From Trichomonas vaginalis G3 (taxonomy: Eukaryota; Parabasalia; Trichomonadida; Trichomonadidae), in the NCBI RefSeq assembly GCF_026262505.1, contig NC_067208.1, positions 10,983,962 through 11,047,961 of the forward strand: DNA of 64,000 nucleotides. The letters are read 5' to 3'. The notes under the pieces were generated by a model, which was not told the origin of the DNA, did not search any database, and saw only the letters and a program-made list of their open reading frames with translations. The position numbers and the translations under genes were made by a program. Numbering within the stretch: position 1 is the stretch's first letter; every line of letters starts with the position of its first letter. Positions 19,672-30,695 of the stretch are shown in pieces.

Positions 19672-19902
19672 ATGAGTACTAAAATTACTGAAGCAACAAA
19701 ACAAAAGTTTTTAGTTGAATACATTAAATCAGGAACTATTCCAGAAGGTTTTTATGTTCATCAAATGAAAGATGGTAGAGTTCAATTTAGAAAAATTAAG
19801 CAGCCATTAAATAAAGATGGAATATTAAGAAAGATTAAATTATATGAAGATAACATAGCAGAACTGAAGAAGAAATTAGAAGAATTCGAAAAATCAGATT
19901 AG
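19672..19902 (+). CDS. Conserved small Maverick protein (KITEATKQKFL family)
   Basis: 76 residues, about 80 percent identical to the 81-residue a' protein at 37926-38171: KITEATKQKFLVEYIKSGTI, PEGFYVHQMKDGRVQFRKI, then a C-terminal coiled coil (IAELKKKLEEFEKSD). Such strong conservation beside decayed neighbours suggests late selection on it. The GFYVHQMKDGRVQFRK segment echoes YYVSTSKDGKIYVRK of the 168-residue protein. Leader is TTTTATTTTTTACTTTTAAT before the ATG. Function unknown, possibly a regulator or small DNA-binding dimer. Confidence 0.65.
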   Translation: MSTKITEATKQKFLVEYIKSGTIPEGFYVHQMKDGRVQFRKIKQPLNKDGILRKIKLYEDNIAELKKKLEEFEKSD

Positions 19903-19927
19903 ATATAAAATTTTATTTTTATATAAA

Positions 19928-20068
19928 ATGAATTTTACTAATAAATTATTAATTATCGTTTCATTACTCCTCATCTCCCGTGAAGCTCGTTTATGGTATG
20001 AATCTATAAAAGAGTTTGAAGACAGCAGCGATGACATCCCTGAATCATGCCAGCATATTTACTGTTGA
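19928..20068 (+). CDS. 46-residue putative secreted or membrane peptide
   Basis: MNFTNKLLIIVSLLLISREA reads as a signal peptide or anchor, followed by RLWYESIKEFEDSSDD and a Cys-containing end. Leader TTTTATTTTTATATAAA is typical of the element's genes. A GCCGC-GTA-GCGGC hairpin follows at 20119-20131. Short, so only moderate support. Confidence 0.4.
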   Translation: MNFTNKLLIIVSLLLISREARLWYESIKEFEDSSDDIPESCQHIYC

Positions 20069-20159
20069 AATTCACAAGGTTAGAAATGAGGTTAGATATC
20101 GGGTTAGATCTACCCTAAGCCGCGTAGCGGCGAGATGGGCTCAAAGAAAAATTTAGTAT

Positions 20160-20470
20160 ATACAGAAATTAAAATTTTTTTGAGTTAATTTATTTTTAAA
20201 AATTATTTTTTTACTCTGGGTGTTAAAATCTATGATAAAAAAATAAATAAAAAATTTTAACGTTAATTTTTTAAAGTTTATTTTTAAAAAATTATTTTTT
20301 TATTTTGAGTAGTGTCAAAAATTTTAACGTTAATTTTTAAGTTTATTTTTTTAAAAATTATTTTTTTTATTTTTGTAAATGTCAAAATATTTTAACGTTA
20401 ATGTTTAAGTTTATTTTTTAAAAAATTATTTTTTTATTTTTGTAAATGTCAAAATATTTTACGTGTCAAA
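20160..20470. repeat. AT-rich tandem repeat field at right end of lineage a
   Basis: Three to four imperfect copies of a unit of about 70 bp: TTTTAACGTTAATTTTTAAG, then TTTATTTTTTAAAAAATTAT, a T run and GTCAAAAT. No gene is seen from 20069 to 20802. The TTAACGTTAA palindrome in each copy could be a binding site or part of the terminal repeat of the element. Confidence 0.65.
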
Positions 20471-20485
20471 CGGTTTTTTGCAGAT

Positions 20486-20536
20486 TCTAGTAATTTGAGT
20501 ACTAAGGGGCGTAGACCCTTGGTACCCAATTACTAG
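20486..20536. repeat. GTAC-type hairpin near element boundary
   Basis: TCTAGTAATTTGAGTACTAAGG pairs with the later segment ending GGTACCCAATTACTAGA around a 7-base loop, giving a stem of about 20 bp with one bulge and one wobble. A hairpin of the same plan (GTACTGAGGC / GCCTCCGTAC) marks the c to a' junction at 37299-37335. An unremarkable AT stretch and an A-run of about 23 (20700-20722) follow. Confidence 0.6.
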
Positions 20537-20728
20537 ATACTAACTACAGGTAACCTCTGTGAACCGTATAAAAAATGAACTGTAATAAACAGAAATTCAT
20601 CAAAAGTGGCAGCTCTCAATTTTTTGACATTTGTAAATTCTAAATTGAATGAGAAAAATGAAATAATACTAAGCATAATACAATATTCTAGATTTAATTA
20701 AAAAAAAAAAAAAAAAAAAAAAGGTAGT

Positions 20729-20761
20729 GGGGCTTCCAGGGGCTGCGCCCCTTCTAGCCCC
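20729..20761. terminator. Nested GC-rich hairpin after the 20803 gene
   Basis: GGGGCT ... AGCCCC encloses GGGGC-TGC-GCCCC, a double-nested stem just downstream of the minus-strand gene ending at 20803. Position fits a transcript-end or polyadenylation hairpin as seen at other gene ends in this window. Confidence 0.5.
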
Positions 20762-20802
20762 GAAGATGTTTAGTATAAATGAAGTTTTTATTCGGAAAAT
20801 TG

Positions 20803-21773
20803 TTAGTCTTCTGGTGTGAATTCGGAGGACTCTTCTTCTTCCTCCTCCTCTTCTTCCTCTTCTTCGTCATCGTCGGCGTAGTGGAGGAGGACGTAGTTCA
20901 TCCAAATTCTGTATGGACGTCCTGATTTGGATTTAAATGAGATGGACATATTTTGTGTGAGTGTTATTTCAGTTTCGATAAAGAGTTGGTGTGCTGGTTT
21001 GAATATATGTTCGACGTAGGAGAATTTGTGCAACTCATCTTCTCCCAATTCTGTATTGATACAGACTTCGATGAAGTCACCACTGAGAATGTCTTCACCT
21101 GTGGGCATATCCACAACAATTAAATGAACGACACAATAGTTGTGAAATTCATTAGTAGGAAATACTGTTGCAGGCGTATTATATGAGGGGAAAAATGTTT
21201 TTTCTTCCCCAAATTCATCTGCTACTTCATCTTCATCGTATCCGTTGTTAAAAGCTTTAAATTCATGTACAATTTGAGCAAATTGTTGACGGAGATTTGG
21301 TGGCATACGTAAGCAAGCTTGTAACAATGTCCTACCTTCCACACACTCAGCAAATATGGGAAGGTAGGAACATATAATGTCCGTCAATTGGTCCTGGTTG
21401 GGGACCAATTGACAGAGTTTTGTGTATGCCGTTATTGTTTCTTTAACGGTATTTGTGTAGATACGGTTATATGGAGTATTTCCCTGGTTGTTAAGGGAAA
21501 AATACTCATCCGATTGTAATTTCAATCTTGACCTCAACTCTTTGTTCGGTATTCTTTGGTCTATTCTTAGAGCTGTATTTGTTCGGGCGGGCTGTGTTTT
21601 AAAACATTCGTGTCAAGTTTTAATTGCTTCGAATTGGATGTCGATTTGAATTGGGAGTCTTTTGAGTTCTCCTGAGCTTGGTTCTGTATTAAAGACTGAA
21701 TAGCAGTGTCAGCTTCTTGTTTTTCGAGATAGTATTCTATTGAATTGGGCTTCACTGTTCGAGACGCGTACAT
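20803..21773 (-). pseudogene. Unrecognised protein with acidic tail, lineage b
   Basis: The larger part is 244 residues: a helical front (TVKETITAYTKLCQLVPNQ, LLQACLRMPPNLRQQFAQIV), a beta-rich back (CVVHLIVVDMPTGEDILSGD, SISFKSKSGRPYRIWMNYVL) and a run of about a dozen Glu. An additional Gln/Ser-rich piece lies upstream. The back half could be a jelly-roll-like domain. It diverges from the 928-residue gene across a promoter rich in Myb-type sites. No homologue in a or c is seen. The locus looks broken. Confidence 0.45.
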
Positions 21774-22248
21774 TAGACAAAAATGAACTGTTTTTTTTTC
21801 GGACTACTCATAGAAAAGTTTAAAATAAACCGTTTTCGTCAACGGTAACCCCCTCTATTTTTTTATTTTATTTAATAGTTACCGTTGGCAAACCGTTCCA
21901 TCTCAAATATTGAATGAACTATAAACGTTTTTTGTTTTCTATATATACTTTTTTGTCCAACGGTAAAACTTTTTACACAACGGTTTTTGAGAGTCGTCGC
22001 TATTGACTTTTTTTGTAGAGCACTCAAAATAGTATAACTTTGTCCGGACAAGTAAGGGTCTATCGTCGCTACAGGAAAAGTTACAGGCGTTCCAAGGAAG
22101 TATACTTTGAGAAGCCTTTTTCCCTTATAGAATGAGATAGGACGGTTATTTTACAAAACTGACAACACTTTGACCGAGTAGTTTTTTGAGCTGAACAAAA
22201 AGTGTCATATAAACATCTGTCAAAAACCGCTTTTTAACTTCACTTAAA
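21774..22248. promoter_or_regulatory. Divergent promoter with AACCGTT/CAACGG site cluster
   Basis: This 475-bp gap separates minus- and plus-strand genes. It contains AACCGTT at 21828 and 21891, a perfect 10-bp inverted pair CAACGGTAAC (21840-21849) and GTTACCGTTG (21878-21887), and CAACGGT at 21958 and 21978. These fit the YAACGG core of Myb DNA-binding proteins, which are abundant in trichomonads. Six sites in about 160 bp is far above chance for AT-rich DNA. Confidence 0.55.
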
Positions 22249-25200
22249 ATGCCACGTAAGCTACGTAAGAATATACGTAAGAGGAAGGGAGCATTGAAAC
22301 ATCCAATAGTAAAACTGACACCACAACAACAGTTGCAACAACAAATGATGAATGACCCCACTATGTTGCAACAAATGTCAAGCAACCCTATGCTTTTAAA
22401 CCGAGTTATTGGTGCACAGAGTGGAGGTTTAAGAGCGGCACTTTTAGCGAAAATGGCAGGCTATGGTGGAGCTGCAGACGGAACAGCTTATAACCCTCAA
22501 AGTCAAATGAATTTGAGTTCACTCAAAAATCAAATAACAGATGTCAAAAAGTCAAACATAGACATACAGAAGCAAATAAGTGAAAACGAAAAGAAACTAG
22601 AATATGACAGACACACAAAGAAACTAAATGAGTTAAACGTAGAGAAAAAGAAGAAAGAAGAACAACTGAAAGAACTAAGTACAGAGGAATATGCAAAAAA
22701 AGTGTCAGAAAAAGCAGCAGAAGTAGCAAAAATGGAACAAGATGTCATAAATTTGAAAAACCATACTACTCAATATAAAATACTGAAAGATGAAGAGATA
22801 AAACAAAAAGCCCTGAAGACATATATGGATAGCGATGAGTATAAAAAAGAAGTTGAAGCAAATGTAAAGGCAGAAAAACTTTTACAGTTGCAAAACCAAA
22901 CCGTACAGTATGAAAACTTAGCACAAGAAAGTAAAAATAACGACGCGGCTATGCAAAAGGCAATGAAAAGCGCAGAATATATAAAAGCTAACAATGACTG
23001 GTTAGATGCCCAAGCCAACGCTAAAGCAGCCCAACTCATAGGGTCAATAAGGACAAAAATACAAGCGGATGAAGACAGTTCAAATGAAGCTTTAACGAAT
23101 GCTGACTTTAAGAACGCCTTCGAAGCTCTTCATAGTAAGGTGAAACAAGTGAACGACTTCTCATCTGGAAAGAAACTGAAGTCTGAAGGTTTCGACAAAG
23201 AGTTAAGAGAAGTAGCACAAAATATGACGAAAATAACAGATGCAGCAACGAGACAGGCAGTTCAAAGTGCCTATGACGCCGTTAGAGCAACTGTTGTGAA
23301 AAGTCAAGAAAAAGAGTTACAACAGACCAAAACAGACCTAGTAAATGCTTTCTTAAGAACGAAAAGTCAGGTAGGACATTACGCTGCAGATGGAACATAT
23401 GTGCCAGCTGGTGGAACTTATATACCACCAAACCCTCCAAGAGAAGCACCTGCACCAGGACTACCTAAAACATTTACATCGTCACATGGACACAGACACA
23501 GGCATGCACCAAAACCAACACAACAACCAACACAACAACCAGCACAACAACCACCTCCACAACCAGCACAACAACCAACACAACAACCAACACAACAACC
23601 AGCACAACAACCACCTCCACAACCAGCACAACAACCAACACAACAACCAGCACAGCAACCAACAGTTCAAAACCCTGCACAACAACAACCACAAACAGAG
23701 CAAGGACATAAAAGAAGTAGAGAACAAGGAAACCAAGAATTCTTAAAAATGCTTAAAGAAGAGTGTGGTTTCCCAGATACTGTTGACTTTAGTGACAGAT
23801 ATAAAGAAGCTATTGGAAAGTTCAAGGATGGAAATACTGACCCGAACCTATTTAGCTTTATGGCTCAGCACCAAAACGGATATAATCTCAAACCTGGAAA
23901 ATACAAGCTCGCTAAGGGATATGATTTAATAGCATATCATCCAAATGACATGGATGAATTTACTCCGAGATATTTGATGTCAGAGCTAAATGACAATTCA
24001 ACTTTCGTCATGAAACGCGTAAAAAATAGAGACGGAACGAAAGAACAAAAGCTTATGAATGCGGATGACGTAGATAGGGAAATTGTTAAAAACGGTCTCG
24101 GAATATATGAAATGCCAGCAGATGAGGTACAAGAAACTCCACAGGAAGAAATAGTTCAGATACAACCAGACATGGAAGAAATAGTTCAGCAACAACAGCT
24201 AGAAGAGCCTGAAGGAAACGAACAAGTCACTCCTTTGGAAACTAACTTCACAGAACTAGATGAAGATTTGGAACAGCCGAAAAATCTTGACCCTCAACAA
24301 GAGTATGCGGAGAATATGGAATATTTCCAAGAGTCTAAAAAAAATTCGGCTGACATAGTAGAAGAATATCGAAAAATGTTTGCCGACATACAAAAGACTC
24401 CAGCACCAGATGAAAATATTCAGCATAGAATGGAAGAACTGAAAAAAAATGTACACAAATACAACAACCCTTTTTACTTACGAGCATTTAACGTTCAATC
24501 TTCGGATGAACTCGGTGAAGATAAAAGGTTAAATTTCAAGAAAACATATAGAAATGAAACATTGTTTAAAGTTCATTCAGAACCTAACCAAGATGGAAAC
24601 AAACCTACTTTTGTTTCTGCAGACGATGGAACTACAATGAGATGGGGTCATAAAGCTAATCCGGATAGGTGGTTCATAAACTTACAACCTCAATTCCAAG
24701 AAGTTGTAGACGCAATGGAAGCGAATGGTGAACGAGATATAGCTGGTATTTTCAGCGCGGCTTTAATGCCATTGAAAGATATGAAACATGCAGATATTTT
24801 GGACCAGTATGAAATGAACATGGCTGATGGAAATATAACACCTGACGTTCTAGAACATTTATCTCAAAGAACTACACAGAACCATAGAGATGGTATATTT
24901 GGTGAAGAGTTTAGAAAGAAAGTTAGGGAGAGAGAAGGAAGAGAACCTATTGTACATGACCTTGCAAACGAAAGTTTACAAAATGTCATAAAAACTTACT
25001 TTGCAGACAATGAACGAGAAGGGATGAATATTTAAGAAAACTCAAATGGACAGTACCAAATGAAATGTTAGTATTGAAAAACATGTTCCTTGACAAAATA
25101 AAACCAACTACAGAAATAAACGACGCAAGACTGAAAGATTGGGTAAAGCTTTCCCATTCACAAAAGATATAGTTGGTAACATGGAAAGAAAACCAGAATG

Positions 25201-25534
25201 GCTACAAAAACATATATTTGGAAACGAGCATATTCCATATGGACAGGCACTGTTTGAAGAGCTTGAACCGGAAACTCAGGAAAGAGTCATGCAAACAATA
25301 CGCGAAGACTCAAATACAGACTATGACAAACTCTTTCTAGGATATAGGTTACCTGAGATGGGCGACCAGAGCCAAAAGGCAAAAAGGACATGGGAAATTT
25401 GCAACATACTAGATGAACATAATGCAAAGATGCAACAACTTCAAGCAGAGGGCAATGAAGGAAAAAGAAGAGTTAAAAACTCAGTCAGGAAGAAAGTAAA
25501 GCTTGGTCCACGTGGGTTCTATTATGACATATAA
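22249..25534 (+). pseudogene. Large coiled-coil structural protein with TQQP/AQQP repeats, lineage b
   Basis: The main open part is 928 residues. It begins with a very basic front (MPRKLRKNIRKRKGALKHP), then Gln/Met-rich sequence, a coiled coil from about 90 to 370, a Pro/Gln repeat at about 425-490 (QQPTQQPAQQPPPQPA, DNA 23515-23690), and a globular C-terminal domain (FPDTVDFSDRYKEAIGKF, PDRWFINLQPQFQEVVDAM). A short C-terminal piece follows (HIFGNEHIPYGQALFEELEP). A basic front plus scaffold-like coils directly before the capsid gene suggests a core or scaffold protein. No family recognised. The locus is broken. Confidence 0.55.
23515..23690 (+). repeat. CAACCAACA / CAACCACCT repeat tract
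   Basis: Repeats of 12 bp (CAACCAACACAA, CAACCAGCACAA) in a larger duplicated block of about 60 bp encode TQQPAQQP. All frames stay open across it, which creates false antisense frames. Confidence 0.85.
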
Positions 25535-25566
25535 ATCCAACTATTCTATATTTTTACTCATATGAA

Positions 25567-27167
25567 ATGTACGCCGCTCAGAATATAACGCCAACAGTTT
25601 TGGATGCTATGAATGGAAATGTTTCCGAATGGTATAACGAATGCGACAATGCCATTAGAAGGTCAGAAATAGTTCCTGGAACTTACGAATATACAACTGC
25701 TGTTTCTTATGGAAACGTAGGTGAGTTTGGAGAAGGTTCTTCAACAACAGTAGATATTGCTTGCGACAGGTTTCATATAATTTCTATTGACAACTCTTTC
25801 TTATACGTGGAACAAGACATTGAAATAAAACCTTCTGCCAAGTTGTCTGACAAGAAAGGTTGCAATGGAATTTTCTATGTCGGATACCAATATGCTCCAG
25901 AAGTTTTCATGGGATATAAGATATATTCTAACTCTGACTTAGTTCAAACAGTAACATGGGCAAACTATGAATGGTTCGCTTTGAGAAACTCAGTACAACC
26001 ACAAGCTAGAGAACAAACAGACCAGTATGCAACTATTGAGAAAATAAGAAGACTTGACCCTAACGTTCCAGGAGTTTATGTTAACCTTTCTGGACAAACT
26101 GCAGCCAGTAACCAAAGTAAAACTGAAACTTAGAGTTCCTTTGTCATCTTTCCTCATCTTCAGGTTTTTAAGATACTTGCCAAACTGGGCAGGAAAAATT
26201 TCTATCGAACTTACTCCAAGCAAAAATAACTTAGTCATTGCACCAACACAAGACCCATTCACTCTTACAGAAGTAGGGAACAAATAAAAATCATTCGCCG
26301 ACTTTTGCAAAGACAAAGTTGACTTAGACTTTGGTTTCTCAAACCTCAACACTGAAGTAAACTATTATTTCAATGCTGCTGGAATGCTTGGGACCCAGTT
26401 AAGTTCACATGCGAAAAATTTGAATGCAAGAGAATAGAAAGCAGACTTGCAGTCTATATGTTGGACCCAGATATTTCAAATGCTTTAGCTGCCAAATATA
26501 TTGCAGTTCCACTTATGTTCCCTATACACCAAATATCTGTCAAAGACTTTGCAGGTGAAGTTGGAAACCAAAGTGCTGACCCAGGTGCAAGAACAGATAT
26601 TGCTTTAACAACTGCAATGAAACATGCAGATACTATGTTTGTACTGTTCAGACGAACTATAAATGACTATTCTTGCTTCTACAACCCTGGTATTAAATAC
26701 CATATAAACATAGATGGCAAATATTATCCAAGAGAAGAATATTCTACAGTTGAGGATATGAGGTCATACAACTTGACATTAGATGCTATGAACTTTAACA
26801 ACAACTTCACAACAACCATTAACCCTGAAATGCAAAGTTCTATTATGCCATATGTGAAAGTATGGACTCATACAGGAGTCAAAAAACTCAATATACAAAT
26901 GGAGACCGTTCAAACTTTTGGCTTGGCATTCCATTTGCTGACTCAGAAGACTTTATGGGTGGTATTTCAACTGTTGGTACAGTTCAAATACAATATACTG
27001 GTGACAGAGACGGTCCAGATGAATTGAGAGCAAAGAAGTTTACAAAACCAATAGCACTTTTCACGGAAGATGCTCTTTTGAAGATTCGTTCGATGAAACC
27101 TGCTGGGGCTCCTCAGATTGGTATAACGACAGCTTCCATCGAGCAGATTTTGGCAGCAGGTCAGTAA
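25567..27167 (+). pseudogene. Major capsid protein, lineage b (fossil)
   Basis: The front YAAQNITPTVLDAMNGNVSE leads into FFYVGYQYAPEVFMG-like strands. Then LRVPLSSFLIFRFLRYLPNW with AGKISIELTPSKNNL is the counterpart of IKIPCRKFLILEVIRFIPAF and AGNIQLKVKF in lineage a. FPIHQISVKDFAGEVGNQSA parallels FPIKVMDWIPMDGSFSKG, and NFWLGIPFADSEDFMGG parallels THFLCGFPTETDFTFQQ. These matched blocks in the same order identify it as the same capsid family at low overall identity. The locus is broken in several places. Confidence 0.7.
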
Positions 27168-27218
27168 GTTGTTCTTGAACTGACTTCTCTCCGTCAAATA
27201 TTGACAGTACGCCAGTTT

Positions 27219-27476
27219 TTATAATATTGTATTAAACTTACCTTTAGAAATATCGGTCAGTTTTGTTGTTATATTTTTGTCTGCTTCAAGAACTTTCACC
27301 ATTTCAGTTATACCAACTTTCTTTGCTTTATGAAAATATTTTGGTTCAGCAAAGACTGCTATTCTATAACATTTTCCATTGTTTGTGTAAAGAACTATTC
27401 TGTCAATGTATTTGTATTGTTTGTGTGTGTAAACTTTGTTTTGCTTCAATTCGAAGAGATACTCAAATACGTCCAT
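27219..27476 (-). CDS. Small unrecognised protein, lineage b
   Basis: 85 residues (MDVFEYLFELKQNKVYTHKQ), strand-rich front (YIDRIVLYTNNGKCYRIAVF) and helical, basic back. It lies between capsid and the CCG gene on the opposite strand and diverges from CCG with 18 bases between, so they may share a promoter. No homologue seen in the other lineages. Confidence 0.5.
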   Translation of the reverse strand: MDVFEYLFELKQNKVYTHKQYKYIDRIVLYTNNGKCYRIAVFAEPKYFHKAKKVGITEMVKVLEADKNITTKLTDISKGKFNTIL

Positions 27477-27494
27477 CTTTTTATTCTAAGTAAA

Positions 27495-28027
27495 ATGTCA
27501 TTTCCGAAAAATAGAAGCGTAAGTGTTTCAAAAGGTTTAATGGCGGTGGCAGATGTGAAGTTAAATTCACCAACTCAAACAAACAGTCAAAGTGTTGTTG
27601 TCAATGTCAAAGAAAGAGATGTTGAAGTGGGGAAACCATACGAAGACGAAGATGGTATAACAATAGTTCCTGTAAAAGAACCAACATACCCTGAAGTTAG
27701 CAGAGACTTAAGTTCTGTTGCAGATATTCGAAACGACTACCAACAACTTAAAGACAAACTTAAAACTCAGGAGAAGATTTGTCAAGCTTTGGGTATAATG
27801 TTAAACTTGGTCGAACACAACCCTGTAAAAGTGAACTCATATGTCATGCACCTCATGAAGTTTTGAAAGAACTATTGAAACTTTTGACAGAGGCAGACGA
27901 TATAAACATCAAAGAAATAGAACCCGACATTGCTTGCTGTGGTGTTTCATATAATGTCATTGACAAGATATACGTTATGAAAGGAGGTGAAACGTTGAAC
28001 TTAAATATAGTTTCCCAGACGTCATAA
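27495..28027 (+). pseudogene. CCG-motif Maverick protein, lineage b
   Basis: The start MSFPKNRSVSVSKGLMAVAD opens a disordered front with VVNVKERDVEVG and TYPEVSRD, comparable with IPTYPTYPRLFHQTS in lineage c. The C-terminal domain carries DINIKEIEPDIACCGVSYN. It directly precedes minor capsid A, as in the other lineages. Start chosen by the TAAAATG context after CTAAG. The locus is broken. Confidence 0.6.
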
Positions 28028-28075
28028 AAATATTTGACGACCACAACATTTCATTAAAATTTATTTGCTAAGTAA

Positions 28076-28868
28076 ATGGCAGACATAATGGTTTATACTA
28101 TTACGACTAAAAACCCTGAGTCATATAATTCTATAACAACAAACTTACAAAGTCCTCAAGGACGATATTGTAAACTAACCTTAAACACAATGACGACTAA
28201 AGCCTGTTTTGCTCTTTTGACACCAGAAGACTTTGTTGTTGTGAATGGTAAAAAATACTTCTTTGAAGATACTTACTCAGATATACCACCAACAGGTTTT
28301 GTTGACTTATTTAATACTTTAAGGACGGATGTAACATGTGCTGCAACTAGAGCAGGTTTCATTATGTTTGGATGTCCGACTGAGTTTACTATAAACGATA
28401 TGAGCTATAATACAAAACTTATATCTGGTTTTTACTACCAACAGTTTCCTATAACAGGAAAAGGTGTCATACAAGGAATGTCTGTTCCATTGACTTTAAG
28501 CACACCAATTTATATATTGTTTCAAACTTAGGTTCAAAGTGTTATTCGAATGTCGACAGAAACTACTATGACCAAAAGATACTCATGCGTATAAACAACA
28601 CTTTCTCTGCTGGTTTGCCTATTGTTCATTCGAATGCAGAGTTTTCAGCTTAGTAAACTCAAACACTTTAGCAAACATAAACTTAACCTTAGTTGACGCA
28701 AACTTTGTTCCTGTAAAACTTTTATGTCCTATGTATTTGTCAATGACGGCAGAAAGTTTCGAATTGGAAGATGCAACTGGTGAAAGTATTGTATTACAAG
28801 AACAACTTCAACAACAAATAGCTCAAGAACAACAAATGCAACAAATGCAACAACAAAGTCAAGAATAA
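28076..28868 (+). pseudogene. Minor capsid protein A (penton-like), lineage b
   Basis: The open front (MADIMVYTITTKNPESYNSI) has ALLTPEDFVVVNGKKYFFED and EFTINDMSYNTKLISGFYYQ, aligned with ITDMTHQARLLLGAYHQ in lineage a. Further on, NFVPVKLLCPMYLSMTAESF matches the NFPILLRHEGKW region of a. It ends in a Gln-rich tail (QEQLQQQIAQEQQMQQ). ATG context is AAGTAAATG. The locus is broken. Confidence 0.6.
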
Positions 28869-28896
28869 AAAAATATTTTTTTTTATTTTTATAAAA

Positions 28897-30120
28897 ATGT
28901 ACAGAATAGATGTTTCAGATTTTTATGACTTCCAAGCTTCAGAAATATGTGTCCATTTAGAGACTATAACAAAGCAGTCGAGAATTTGAAACGTTTAGTC
29001 ATTTATGTCGACTCTGCCCCAGAATGTTATGTATGAAAGAATGGGATGTTGTCTTTAACAAACCAAGAGCGACAATAGTTTCAGAACAAGAATGTAGACA
29101 GAAACTTAAGAAAATAAAAGTCGTACAAGTTGGAATGAAGATGTTAGATGCTTGGGATATCTTATTGTCAAAGTTAGAAGATTTTTCAGTTCGTGTATAA
29201 AGTTCTATACACCTTCTCCAAACTTCTATTCTATCTTCACTGGATATAAATACGAACAAGTAGAATGGAAAGAAAATATTATAGAAGCTTGGTTAGACCA
29301 TGTCAAAGAAATTATATGCAATGGAAACGAAAGAGTCTATGAGTATATCTTATGTTGGTTTGCAAACATCTTACAACATCCAAGTGCTAAAAATGAAACT
29401 GCTCTCATTATAATTGGAAAACAAGGAACAGGTAAGAACACTTTCTTTACAGATATCTTTGCAAACTGTTAGAGGGCTATTCGAACCCTAATATGACAAA
29501 CTTAGAAAACATCTGTGGCAAGTTTAACTCTTCAATAGAGAATATGAAACTTATAGTTTGCAATGAACTTCAAAGTATAGATACAACAAAAGTTTTAAAC
29601 TCAGATGCTTTGAAGAGTCTTATAACAGACAAAGTTGGAGTTGTTGAAAGAAAGTATAAAGACCAAAGAGTTTGTGAAAATGTTGCAAACTTCATTATGG
29701 TTTCAAACAACTGTTCCGATGAAGTTAGAAAGTTCTGACAGAAGATATGTAGTTGTCAGAACGTCAGATTCTCATATGCAAGATACAGAATATTTTGACG
29801 ACTTAGCAGAAACTTTGACATCTGACTTTTACAACCACTTGTTCTCATATTTCATGACATTAGATATTTCTAAGTTCAATCCAAGACAAATTCCACATAC
29901 CGAAGAAAGACAAACATTGTTAGAAGCAAACAAGAGTGTATATGAACTGTTTATAGATGAACTAACTTTGAGTGTTTAGATGAAAGGTCATTGTACGATT
30001 CGTATAAACAATATTGTCAAGAATATGGTTATATGGCAGCGTTCTAAACGAACATTCTTGGCAAATGTCAAAAGTCTTTTAGATGTTCAGAACGGCGTAT
30101 ATACAAAGAAAAATTTTTGA
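28897..30120 (+). pseudogene. Primase-helicase remnant, lineage b
   Basis: Pieces match the SF3 part of the lineage a enzyme: Walker A IIIGKQGTGKNTFFTDIF, then LENICGKFNSSIENMKLIVC with the Walker B-type NELQS, NVANFIMVSNN and a DRRYVVVRTSD arginine-finger block. IEAWLDHVKEIICNGNERVY matches the pre-helicase linker IKEAICDNNDEVYKYLL. No convincing primase domain is seen in front. The leader TTTTTATTTTTATAAAAATG precedes it. Heavily broken. Confidence 0.7.
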
Positions 30121-30223
30121 GTAAATTTTAAAAAAAATATTTTTTTATCCGATAGAAAAGATGGAAAATTCATTCAGTCAAATAAGTACATGACAGAAGT
30201 CAAAGATAGACCCATTCGCTTAT

Positions 30224-30574
30224 TTGAATGTTTACTTCTACCATTTTGAAAAGTCTACATTTGACAAAGTTTGGAACATCGAACCAGTTAAGTTTGCTAT
30301 TGTGACTAAAAATGGTGCGAAATTTGAAGACTTAGACATAGAAGGTTTGTTAGCAGTCAAAGAAAATTTTGACAGAAGGTTCTCAAACCTTAAAGAAGGC
30401 AAAGCATACAAACTTGTTATACCTTATGAACCAAAGAAAGCAGACGACTATGAATATTATGAGTCTAAGATAGTTGAAGTTCAAGGTAAATTGGGTAAAA
30501 AGATTTTAGAGTCTAAGCCAGTGTTTGCTCCTAAAGAGGAAGAGAACATTGACATTGACCCAGAAATGTTCTAA
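30224..30574 (+). CDS. Unrecognised small protein, lineage b
   Basis: 116 residues (MNVYFYHFEKSTFDKVWNIE), with a strand-helix-strand pattern (VKFAIVTKNGAKFEDLDI, KAYKLVIPYEPKKADDYEYY) and an acidic end. The true start may lie slightly upstream near the T-rich leader at 30145-30160. No family recognised; it faces the minus-strand gene at 30696. Confidence 0.45.
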   Translation: MNVYFYHFEKSTFDKVWNIEPVKFAIVTKNGAKFEDLDIEGLLAVKENFDRRFSNLKEGKAYKLVIPYEPKKADDYEYYESKIVEVQGKLGKKILESKPVFAPKEEENIDIDPEMF

Positions 30575-30695
30575 AAATAAAATTTTATTTTTACATGTCA
30601 AATTTCTTTTTCTCTGGAACTGGTTCAGGTTCTTTCTTCTCTTCTACTTTCTTTTCTTTCTTTTCTTTCTTTTCTCTCTTCTTCTTCTGGTGGAG

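Larger units (their letters stand above)
1..20150. mobile_element. Maverick/Polinton fossil, lineage a
   Basis: A virus-like DNA element holding major capsid, two minor-capsid-like genes, packaging ATPase, protein-primed PolB, primase-helicase, rve-type integrase with a separate C-terminal domain gene, fibre genes and several small proteins. That set is what defines Maverick/Polinton elements. Gene order is mixed-strand with tight spacing and T-rich leaders. The left end is probably outside the window; the right end is placed after the last small gene, before an AT-rich repeat field. It is broken, with roughly ten genes interrupted, while PolB core, primase-helicase and the main fibre gene remain long and open. 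A related copy (a') lies at 37.34-47.38 kb in reverse orientation, so this is a multicopy family. Confidence 0.8.

Noticed and set aside
20700-20722. A-run of about 23 as the tail of a retroposed gene.
   Set aside because: No target duplication or processed gene is seen in front of it; the region is AT-rich and repeat-laden.
23390-23746. His/Asn/Gln-rich plus frame and Val- or Leu-rich minus frames over the 928-residue gene.
   Set aside because: Shadows of the CAACCAACA repeat; the frame encoding TQQPAQQP continues into unique sequence on both sides.
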